Positions 11,380-20,298 of a DNA stretch of 64,000 nucleotides are shown here, in pieces. Numbering within the stretch: position 1 is the first letter of the stretch; each line of letters opens with the position of its first letter. Below the pieces are notes generated by a model. The model saw only the letters and a list, made by a program, of their open reading frames with translations. It was not told where the DNA came from and searched no databases. Made by a program: the position numbers and the translations under genes. Origin of the DNA: Protopterus annectens (Eukaryota > Chordata > Ceratodontiformes > Protopteridae); contig NC_056738.1 in assembly GCF_019279795.1 (NCBI RefSeq), positions 399,604,408 to 399,668,407 on the forward strand, written 5' to 3'.

Positions 11380-12560
11380 TACAACTTCTTCTTTCGGGTG
11401 TTCCCGTTAGGGGTTGTCACAGTGGATCATCTGTTTCTATTTCTTCCTGTCCTCTGCACCTTTCTCTGTCACACCAACCACCTGCATATTCTCTCTCACC
11501 ACATCCATAAACCTTATCTTAGGCTTTCCTCTTTTCCTGTTACCTGGCAGCTCCATCCTTAGCATCCTTTTCCCAATATACCCAGCATCCCTCCTCAGAA
11601 CATGTCCAAGCCAACGCAATCTTGCCCCTCTGGCTTTGTCTCCAAACCATCCAACCTGAGCTGCCCCTCTAATATACTGATTCCAAATGCTGTCCATCCA
11701 CGTCACACCCAATGCAAATCTTAACATCTTTAACTCTGTCAACTCTAGCTCTGACTCCTGCCTTTTTGTCAAAGCCACAGTCTCCAACCCATATAACGTA
11801 GCTGGTCTCACTACCCTCTTGTAGGCTTTCCTTTTCACTCTTACTGGTACCGGTCTGTCACAAATCACTCCTGACACTTTTCTCCACCCACTCCACCCTG
11901 CCTGTACTCTCTTCTTCACCTCCCTTCCCTTCTCACCATTCCTCTAAACTGTTGATCCAAGTATCACACCATTTCATCCCCCTTCGACAACTCTACTCTC
12001 TGCATCCTTCACACATATATACTCTGCCTTAGTCCTGCTGACTTTCATTCCTTTCCTCTCTACAGCATATCTCCACCTAGGGTTACCACCTGTCCCACTT
12101 TGTGAGGGACAGTCCCTCTTTGGGCAGTTGCGTCCTGCAAAAAAAATTGTAAAAATGGCAATGTCCTGAGATTTTTAGGACAATATTATTTCTTATATTT
12201 TATGTAATAGCTGCATAAAACAGTTATGCTGTATCGGAAACACCTAAAGGTTATAAGAAACAGAATAAGCAACTAAAATGCTACAAGAACAAACTTTTAT
12301 TTAGGCAAAAAAGTGACATTCCGTTCTTTGTACTGGCCATGGGTATGTTTCACCCTGCAAAATCTGACATTTGCACCAAAAATGTCCCACTTTGGGCATT
12401 TGAAAAGGTGGCAAACCTATCTCCACCTCTCCAGGGTATCCTTAATCTGTTCCCTACTCTCCCTACAGATCACATTGTCATCGGCAAACATCATAGTCCA
12501 CAGAGACTCCTGTCTGATCCTGTCTGTCAACCTTTCCTTCACAATTACAGCTACACCCAG
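11380..12560 (-). mobile_element. RTE-type LINE 3' fragment split by a MITE
   Basis: The minus strand encodes RTE reverse transcriptase. Around 12460-12490 it reads MMFADDNVICRESREQIKDT with the FADD catalytic box, then RWRYAVERKGMKVSRTKAEY spanning the MITE at 12079-12417, then the C-terminal 160-residue open frame at 11437-11919 (ETVALTKRQESELELTELK, HVLRRDAGYIGKRML). The 3' end lies near 11382-11420 (GACAACCCCTAACGGGAACACCCGAAAG). The copy is 5' truncated near 12560 and frameshifted. It is the family that supplies the SINE tails. Confidence 0.88.
12079..12417. mobile_element. MITE-like DNA element with 11-bp TSD
   Basis: A 339-bp non-coding insertion in the RTE copy. Ends are inverted repeats: GGGTTACCACCT on the left against the complement of AGGTGGCAAACC on the right (10 of 12 match). 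The flanks share TATCTCCACCT at 12068-12078 and 12418-12428. Removing it restores continuous RTE sequence. A TSD of 9-11 bp is typical of Mutator-like elements, but the superfamily is not proven. Internal subrepeats TGTCCCACTTTG occur near both ends. Confidence 0.75.
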
Positions 12561-12806
12561 TAGAATGACAACGATCCAAGCGTGTGTAAAATGTTTTACC
12601 GATACACTCTTGGGGGCGGCGTGTAATTGTTGCCTTTTTTGCCAGCTATATACAGTTTTATTATTTCGTTAACTGCTCTGGAGTATTACAATTGTTGACA
12701 TTCACGCTCCTAACTTACTGTCACAAAATGGCATTTCAGAACCCAGATAGTAAATGTCGTGCAGTGTTTCTGTATTAAGTTAGGTGTTGTGGTAATAGTT
12801 GTTCTT

Positions 12807-12838
<32 letters not shown>

Positions 12839-12853
12839 CACACACACACACAC

Positions 12854-12923
<70 letters not shown>
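12807..12923. repeat. compound (TA)n-(CA)n-(TA)n microsatellite
   Basis: (TA)n at 12807-12831, (AC)n at about 12837-12854, then (AT)n to about 12920. The tyrosine-isoleucine open frame over it is a by-product of the repeat. Confidence 0.97.
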
Positions 12924-12924
<1 letters not shown>

Positions 12925-12984
12925 GTATAAAACGCCCAATAAATGCCTATCTTCAACAATTATTTCCTAGAAGTCTGAAATCTT

Positions 12985-13690
12985 CCAACCGACACATGCG
13001 CGGAGTTAAAAGTAGAGAACTGGGATACTTACAACTCTGCCAAGTCAAAAGTCAGCGAAGTTAACCAGCTTTAACACGCTTATTCCTCTGATTATGGAGA
13101 AAACGAAACACTTACCTTAATGGGCATCGTGGGGCAGTATGGTATAAATCAGGCTCAATAATGTTAAAGTACCGACTCAATGCCCGCTTGGAAGTAGAGC
13201 AACAGATTTTGTTTACGGAGGCGTTGCAATGAAAGCATTCCCCACCCACTGTGAGGTATCCAGCTGCCTCGCCCCTTATTATTAGGCCTGCTCGTTGCCG
13301 AGATACAGTAAATGAGAACCCTACAATCCTAGGGACCGACTGGGTGTGTACTTAATCTGTAAATTACTATTACGATGGAAGTGACTGGTAAATTGAATTC
13401 GAGCAGTCTTGTTTTAACATAATAATTTAATCGAGATGCAAATAGCCGTTTCAAAACGAACTACCCGTTTTTCATGTGATTCTTTTCATTAAGACTACTG
13501 GACATCAGACAATTTGGAGTGTGCACTTAAAGAATATGACGCTATGCTCAAAATATGTAAATGCACCATATGCAGTGATACGTGCACGACCCAATTAAAT
13601 TCGACTGTGTGCCTCTCAACTGTACCATAGTGTGCAGAATTACTCCGATTTTTGCCCCGTTTTCGGTTGTTTCTTGTAATTTTTTTAGTT
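12985..13690 (-). promoter_or_regulatory. CpG-retaining segment, possible host promoter and first exon
   Basis: CG dinucleotides are frequent here (roughly twenty in 700 bp) while the flanks are CpG-poor, which is usual for a germline-unmethylated promoter. On the minus strand CACGATGCCCATTAAG is followed by GTAAGT at 13115-13110, a textbook 5' splice site, with a possible start codon at 13127 giving only four codons before the donor. No known element was seen in it. No downstream exon was recognised, so the gene is unidentified and the call is tentative. Confidence 0.35.
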
Positions 13691-13704
13691 TTATAGTAAG
13701 TATT

Positions 13705-14020
13705 GGAAGATTGCAGTAACTCTCAACCTCTTAGCTCAAAAAATCTGGACCAAGCCTGACAGACAAAAATAGGGACAGATTTTAAATATTGCTCATATAA
13801 ACTTAAAAAGTTGCTAGAATAACAGGATTTGTCTTAGCATGCATTTTCCTGAAGGATATGAAGTCTAAAACACACATGTATGTCATTATTTAGTGACTTC
13901 AATCCTTAAATCATCCCAGTTATTTGTCAGAAAATCACAGATTTTATGAGGAACAGATCAAAAATATGAGGAAAAAATCTGGACATTCTGCGAAAACCAG
14001 TACAGTTGAGAGGTGTGCGG
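13705..14020. mobile_element. MITE family CTCTCAAC, copy 1
   Basis: About 315 bp ending in imperfect inverted repeats: AACTCTCAACCTCTTAG on the left, and CAGTTGAGAGGTG on the right. Inside, AAAAATCTGGAC occurs near both ends in opposite sense (13738 and 13975). Related copies are at 27385-27540 (which shares CTTAGCTCA and AAATCATC in reverse) and at 25163-25300. No protein is encoded. A TA target site, as in Tc1/mariner, fits the 27 kb copy. Confidence 0.6.
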
Positions 14021-14173
14021 CGGGCAGTCACTAAATAATGATAGATATTCAAGATTCTAACTTCATTGCTTTTGGATGGAAATAAATGCATATGCTTACC
14101 AAATAACCACAGACTTGTAACTGTGAGAAATGGTTCAGCCAAGCATTCATTAAGCTAATTAAAAGCAATCACT

Positions 14174-14312
14174 AAATGGGCGTGCCTTCGTTGAAGGTTG
14201 GGAGTCGAGCTGGCACCTCGGCACCCATCAAAAAATCTACTGCCAATCATTAGTGGACCGGAGTTCCGCTGTGGCGACCCCTAACCGGGAAAAGCCGAAA
14301 GAAGAACAACTA
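14174..14312 (+). mobile_element. SINE with RTE tail, 5' truncated
   Basis: It starts at AAATGGGCGTGCCTTCG and runs through ATCTACTGCCAATCATTAG and GTGGCGACCCCTAACCGGG to AAAGCCGAAAGAAGAAC. Only the 3' half of the SINE is present. I could not find a convincing target duplication. Confidence 0.85.
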
Positions 14313-14334
14313 ATTCGATGTGAAATGCATGTCC

Positions 14335-14460
14335 AATCAGTGGAATTCATCCTCCATCCATCCTCAACCCCTTTTCCTGTTTTTGCACATGGGGTCGGGT
14401 GTCACTTCAACAGTGACAATCACCTCCAGCCCAGGTTCACACCGCCGGGTGGCTAGCCCT
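14335..14460 (+). repeat. short dispersed repeat fragment
   Basis: CATCCATCCTCAACCCCTTTTCCTG, then CACATGGGGTCGGGTGTCAC and GGTTCACACCGCCGGG, resemble a dispersed repeat I recall from fish genomes. Assignment is from memory of the motif only. No gene is present. Confidence 0.35.
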
Positions 14461-14690
14461 GCCACTGTTAAATCAGTACAGTTATCAATGTATTAATAAC
14501 AGCAATAACCATCAGGAGGAGCCTAATGCCTTCTACTTCTCTACAGTCTCTGGATGGCCTCCAAGTCATTTTCTGTGTAATATTAGGCCAAACTAGCAGA
14601 ACTACCAGGTATTGCTGTATAATCTGTTGAGATAAACATGACATTTCCCCTTTCAGTCACAACAAAGGACAAAATAGGATATAATTTCCC

Positions 14691-14970
14691 ATAGCTGGCC
14701 TTAGGCATAGGCTAACTAGGGAAGCGCCTAAGGTGCTGCTCTAGCAGGGGTGCTTATTCCAGTATTTATTTGCTATTTTTTGTAGTAAAGAAATGGTTTC
14801 TTTAAAATATGTTGAATGAATACAGGAAAAGCTGAAGAGTAAGACAAACTGTGAGAAAAAGGAAGAAAAAAGTAATCAGGATGGTGTAGATAACACCGGG
14901 GCAGGGGGGGGCATTGTGAAGCACTTTTGCCTAGGGCACCAGTTGACCAAAGTCCGTCCCTGTCATTTCC
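14691..14970. mobile_element. hAT-like MITE, probable
   Basis: The right end, read in reverse, is CAGGGACGGACTTTGG followed by AACTGGTGCCCTAGGC. The left end has GGCATAGGCTAACTAGGG then GCGCCTAAGG. The two are imperfect inverted repeats, and CAGGGACGGA-type ends are common among vertebrate hAT non-autonomous elements. The left terminus is eroded and no target duplication was found. Confidence 0.4.
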
Positions 14971-15118
14971 CACTGTGTGTAGGACAATGATGGCCGATCT
15001 GGCATCTTCTTCATAGGTTCATACTAGGCTATCTGCCCTGGGGCATTTATAAGCCTAGCCCGATTGTGTTTGGCTTACGCCACCCCTTGATTTGAGTATA
15101 CTGTGCCCTTTTTAAAGT

Positions 15119-17890
15119 TTAGTTTACTGTGCCTCTGTCTAATAGTGACACGGAAGTAATCCCCGGGACAAACCTACGATCCCCCATCCACTCATCAAGA
15201 TTCTTCTTGAAGAGAGTCAGTGAGGTGCTCTGCCTAACATGAATTGGAATTCTATTCCAGAGCGAAGGGAGCTTCTGGGTTATGAATCTGTCCCTCCAGC
15301 ATGTTCCATTTATTTCTGTGCTGAGGTTCAAGTCCCTCGAGCGCGTGGCTCTAAGGGATTTAGATTTAGTGAGGTGGAGCATGTCCATTCATTCTGGGTT
15401 GGACATAGCTTTATATGTCAGGCATAGATAGCCTCGAAGTAGGGGGTATGCAACTGAGTAAAGCTGGAGTTTTTTTAACCGAGCAGCATATGGCATCTGT
15501 TTGAGTCCCTTGATCCTCCTGGTGAGGTACTTTTGGGGTCTTTCTAATTGCTGCAGGTGTCGGGTAAGGTACATCCCAAAGGGGGCATTGTATTCTATGA
15601 TGGGCCTGATGAGGGATGAATAAAGGGACACGATTACCTCTCTTGATCTAGATGTGAATCCTTTCATGATGAGGTGGGCTATGTAGAAGGTCTTTCTAAC
15701 CACTTTGGCAATGTGGTTGTCAAAGAAGAGATTGCTATCAACTTGGGTCCCCAGATCTCTAATTACTTTCTCTGTACTTAATGGGTTACCACCTATGTGG
15801 TAATTTGTGGGCACATTGTTTTTGACAAAGGGTATGACTATATACTTTTTGGCATTTAGCTTTAGACCATGGCTCGGGCACCAGTTATCTGTCTCTGCGA
15901 GACCTTTTTGAAGGATGTTTGTGTCAGCTGGAGAGTGAGCCATAGTCCTCCCACATTGGCCTGTACCTCAGAAAAGTAAATACCGAACAAGAGAGGTCCC
16001 AGGACTTAACCTTGTGGGATGCCACTTGTGACCAGTTTCAAGTCTGACATGGCTCCAGCAACTCTGACTCTGTGGGTTCTGTCTTTGAGCCAGTTTGCGA
16101 CCCATCTTGTGACATAGGGGTTTATATTTAGGCTGGATAGCTTATCTATGATGCCCAAGTGGGGTATTGTGTCAAATGCCTTTGCGAGGTCCAGATAGGC
16201 TGTGTGGACTACCTTCCTTTCATCTATGGCCTTGGTGACTGTTTTGAAGAAGTCGACCAGGTTCAAAAGGCAGGATCTGCCCTTGACGAAGCCAAATTGG
16301 GTAGGATCTAGTGTCTGTAGGTCCCCAATGTCTTTGTTTATGAGTTCCATGATGATCCTCTCCATAGCCTTGCATACTAGGCTAGTCAGGCTTATGGGGC
16401 GATAGTTTCCAGGGTCCGCAGAGGTGCCACCTTTGTGGAGTGGGACCACTGTTGCTGTATGCCATTCTTTGGGCACATATCCTGTAGTGAGGCTGAGATT
16501 GTACAACAGTTTTACTTGAGGGATTAGTTCTTCTTGGAGTTCATGTAGGACGCAACCTGGGACGCCATCTGGTCCCATGGAAGCAGTGTTTTTTGCTTTG
16601 GAGAGGGTGGCCTTCACCTGAGCATCAGAGATGTTTGGGAGGCTGCACTCTGCTGGGATAGATACTTGCTCTTTTGCGGGGGAGGGGGTGGAGAAGTTTG
16701 CACTGAACCTGTCTGCCAGGATATTGGCGATGTCTGTGGGTTCAGTGTATTTTTGTCATTTAGAATCAACTCAGAACAAGTCTGGGAGTTGCATCCCAGG
16801 TTCCTAACATAACTGAAAAAAGCCTTATGATTGTCTTTAGTGTCTTGTGCAATTTTTCTCTCGAAGCTGGCCTTGGAGGATTTTATGAGGGATCGTAATT
16901 TTTTGCTAGTACTGATCAGAGATGCCTTCCTTTTTAGGGATTTTGCTCTATCATGTAGTAGCTTCCTCCTTCTGTTGTACAGTTTATTTATGGCTGGTGT
17001 CCACCAGACTGGACGCCTGCCTTTGGATGATTGGGTCTTGATTTTGTTTGAGATAGCATGATCCATGCATTCCTGGAGATGTCCATAGAATGCATTTATA
17101 TAGGATTCTGCAGTTTGGGCCGTAGTTTCCACTGGCCCTGGGGCCTTGAAGGATTCCACTTCAGTTTTAAGAATTGTGAAGTTCGCTTTTGAGAAGTTTT
17201 TCACTGTGGTTTTCTGGGCTGGGGGTGGGGTCGGGATGTGGATATCCAGTGAAATTAATTTATGGTCTGATCTTACCAATGAGGGATATACTTCTGGCAT
17301 GGAGCATAGAGTCCCCATGTTGGTAATGATCAGGTCTAGTATGTTTTCCCCCTCTTGTGGTAGTGGTGACTAGTTGTTCCATAGCATTTGAGTTTATAAA
17401 TTCCAGGAACCTTTGGGTTAAGGTGCTGGGGCTTGAGTAATGCTCCCAGTCTATGTTTGGGTAGTTGAAGTCGCTCAATATAATGGTGTTCGGAGAGATC
17501 TTAGTGTTCTCCAATGTTTTCAAGAAAGCCAAGTGGGATTCCTGACTTTGAGAGGGTGGTCTGTAGGATGCTATAAACTGAAAAGCAGTCTTGCCCACTG
17601 TCAGTTGCACATGGATGGTCTCTGATACTTTGTGCACTGCCATTAACCTGGAGGTGTGGATATCCTTGATAAATATGGAAACTCCCCCTCCTTTTGTGTT
17701 TCGGTCCGGGTTTTGGGGCCGAAAAGCATGATATGAGGTATAACCTGGTAGTGCTGGGGTGCTCTCTGGAGCCTTGAACCAGGTTTCTGTCACTGCATAG
17801 TTATCGATGTTCTCCATACTGAGGAGAGCTTCGAGTGTGTGCATCTTGAGGTTAAGACTTCTGGCATTTAGCAGCATTACCCTTAGTTTC
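15119..17890 (-). pseudogene. CR1 ORF2 copy A: endonuclease-reverse transcriptase, inactivated
   Basis: The product would nick DNA and copy the element RNA at the nick. The endonuclease part (17877-17260) begins LLNARSLNLKMHTLEALL, has TETWF, SDFN (family GDFN) and, after a frameshift near 17300, SDHKLISLDI. The linker has RPVWWTPAINKLYNRRRK. The RT part (16617-16006) has SMGPDGVPGCVLHELQ, NYRPISLTSLVCKAMER, QFGFVKGRSCLLNL, AYLDLAKAFDTIPH and VTSGIPQG. The catalytic FADD box is deleted: relative to copy B, the block from KFADDCKLG through about IE is missing near 15935. The C-terminus runs through YHIGGNPLSTEKVIRDLG to PGITSVSLLDRGTVN. Frameshifts lie near 17300, 16615 and 15945-16005. Confidence 0.92.
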
Positions 17891-17906
17891 TTGTTCCTTG
17901 TGCTGT

Positions 17907-18566
17907 CTATGGAGGTGGGTTTGACTTTTGAGCCTTGCCTAAAAAAGGCACTATGGGGGTGGCAAGAGCCTTTGCCAATATCCGAAAGCCCAGGGGTGAC
18001 AGGTGCAAGCCGTGCCTAGTGAAGCAACGTGGCTTGTCGAGGATGTCATCCCAGGCTGACAGACACTGGATCCCCTTTGAATGACACCAAAATTTTAGCC
18101 AATTGTTAAAATCGATCATTTTGTCTTTATACTGTGGCATCATTCTAGGTGAGGGTAAGATGCTGCTCAAGGTCAGGGTCATACCGGCCTGGGCTACATG
18201 ATCAGAGAGCTCCTCTATGTCTCTTTTCATGTAGTCGAGGGAGGTACATCTCAGGTCATTCACGCCAGCATGTACAATGACTGAGTCATATTTGTATTTG
18301 CTTTGGAGTGACCTGAGTGCTTGCGTTATGTGGCGGATCCTAGCGCCCGACAGGCAGCTCACTGTGACCTTCTCTTTATTCAGCCTAGTGAGTGGGATGT
18401 CAGTGTGTCTGACAATAGAGTCACCTATTACAAGGGTATCAGGTGTGTTATTCAGCCTTAAGGGCTGTGACTGCTTGGCACACTGACTTTGTGTGCTATG
18501 TGTTGTACGTGTTTTGTTTTGGGGTAGCATTTGCTTGGATGTCTGCTTTACTTGTTCTTCTGGCAT
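17907..18566 (-). pseudogene. CR1 ORF1 copy A: SGNH/GDSL esterase-like protein
   Basis: This 219-codon open frame carries an SGNH hydrolase fold: LVIGDSIVRHTDIPL (block I, nucleophile Ser), VSCLSGARIRHI (block II Gly), VIVHAGVNDLRC (block III, GxND Asn) and HGLHLSPLGFRILAKAL (block V). The esterase in ORF1 is a known feature of CR1-like LINEs and is thought to act with the RNP on lipids or esters, though its role is unclear. In block V the family residue before GLH is Asp (copies B and C have RDGLH) but here it is His, so the catalytic Asp is lost. The N-terminal zinc-finger part is missing because the element is 5' truncated. It is open but probably non-functional. Confidence 0.9.
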
Positions 18567-19365
18567 ATTTTCCCTAACCGCACTACTTCAAGCATTTTTT
18601 ATTAACTTTGCAACTTATTTGAAATGTTTTTTTTTTAATTCTGATAATGTTTGCACTTTAACTGATCATTTTTAAGTGTTTTTCAACTGTTTTAACTGTT
18701 GTGGGCTGCACACTCAAGTGCGATAGCCATTTTTCTGCCTTGAAGTGTTATTACTGTATCTGTTTTAATTTTCAAAAAAAAAAAAATTCCTAACTCTCTA
18801 CTTGTTTCCTGCCTTTCTATAACTAGTAGAGTCTGGTTTTCAGATTTTCCTGAATTATAGGCTGTTTGGTAGTTTCTGTGTTGCCCAGACCTTACTAAGA
18901 TAGAAGGAAGCTTCTCTACTCATCAGTGAGAGTGGTGAGCTTTAAGCAGCCTATCTGTCGCTTGAGGAGTGGTTTCAGCTCAAAATCTGTAGTTTTATTG
19001 GCCATTTTGTGCTAGTTCTATCCCTTTCATCTTTCTGTTTAAAAACCCGTGTTTGCATGGTTTTGAGCTTCACTCAATGCCGTTTAACTAAGATTAAACT
19101 ATTACCGGCACCAGAAAGTCTGTAAGTTTTCCCTTAGAACTAGCCAGTTCAGCTTTTAAGCACTCAAATCTGTTCTTCATAGGTCAGCACTTGCCTAGAA
19201 ACCATTATAAGCGATAGATAGACCACAAATTGCTACAACACTCAACTCTCCTTACCAAGTAAGTAAAAACAGTTAGTGCTTAAATAAATAAGTACCTATC
19301 CAGGCATGTCCAAGGGTCAACTACCGGTGTCTTGTCCTGTCCACATGGTGAATCTGGGCATTCTG

Positions 19366-20280
19366 AGGCAATGTAGCAATTGCCTCATGTAAACAAGCAA
19401 CCCTCTCCTCCTACCACCTAACACTGCAACCTGTGAGAGATGCACCTATATTGCCAAACTGGAAGCCAAGCTCTCTCCAGCCAAGACTGGACTAGTCAGT
19501 CAAGAGGAGAAGGTAAACACTCACACCACACCACACACACACATAATCCTTCAGAACCTACACCCACACATTGTAACATGAAACACACACCTACCTTTGC
19601 GGAGGTCCTTAAAACAAATATGCCCAAACAACAGAGACCTCCAAAGCCGAAACGCAAACAACCAATACCACCTAACAGAACTCAAGTGACACATAACTCA
19701 CAAAACCAGTGTGCCACTCAACCTCAGCCCCTAAGGCAAAACAATGTACCCAGCACACTAGTCATAGATGACTCAATAGTCAGGCACACTGATGTCCCAC
19801 TCACCAGGCTGAACAAGGAGAAGGTTACTGTCAGTTACCTGTCGGGTGCCAGGATCTGCCACATAACGCACACACTCAGGTCACTCCACAAGTACAAATA
19901 TGACTCTGTTGTTGTTCATGTTGGAGTGAGCAACCTGAGATGTACCACCCTGGATTACATGAAAAGACATGGAGGAGATCTCGGATCTTGCAGCCCAGGC
20001 AGGTATGACCCTAGCCCTGAGTAGCACCCTGCCATCACCCAGAATGATACCTTAGTACAAGGACAAAATGATTGACTTCAACAATTGGATAAACTTCTGG
20101 TGTCATTCTAAGGGGATCCAGTGTCTGTCAGCCTGGGATGATATGATCGACAGGCCACGATGCTTTGCCAGAGATGGCCTGCACCTGTCGCCCCTAGGTT
20201 TCCCGAAACTGGGTAAGGCTCTTGCCACTCCCATAGTGCCTTTTTTAGGCAAGGTAAAAGTGACAAAATTACCACCATAA
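19366..20280 (+). pseudogene. CR1 ORF1 copy B: zinc finger plus SGNH esterase, inactivated
   Basis: The frame opens with LRQCSNCLM, and about 20 residues later TCERCTYIAKLEAKL, a C-x2-C...C-x2-C zinc-binding pattern like the PHD-type finger known in CR1 ORF1; a TAA codon interrupts it after CLM (19390). A Lys/Pro/Gln-rich linker follows (PKQQRPPKPKRKQPIPP). The SGNH part has LVIDDSIVRHTD (Gly of GDS changed to Asp), VSYLSGARICHI, HVGVSNLRC (Asn-Asp changed to Ser-Asn) and, after a frameshift near 19965, RDGLHLSPLGFPKLGKAL, where the Asp-x-x-His pair is intact. The ORF ends at 20280 and ORF2 starts within 20 bp. Confidence 0.88.
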
Positions 20281-20298
20281 CTGGTGCAAACAAACAAA

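Larger units (their letters stand above)
15009..18585 (-). mobile_element. CR1-type LINE, copy A (nearly full, dead)
   Basis: A 3.6-kb element on the minus strand: ORF1 (SGNH esterase) at 18566-17907, then ORF2 (APE endonuclease plus RT) at about 17890-15119, then a 3' end GCCTAGTATG-AACCTATGAA near 15009-15035. It is 5' truncated inside ORF1 near 18585, where similarity to copies B and C stops. It lies head to head with copy B. Members ending in a repeated CCTATGAA-like octamer fit the CR1 group, whose chicken member also ends in an octamer. Confidence 0.92.

Noticed and set aside
12759-13064. Open frame rich in Tyr-Ile over the TA repeat
   Set aside because: It is translated microsatellite; no homology or coding signals outside the repeat.
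16202-17373. Open frames on the plus strand across CR1 copy A
   Set aside because: Antisense shadows of the ORF2 coding strand.
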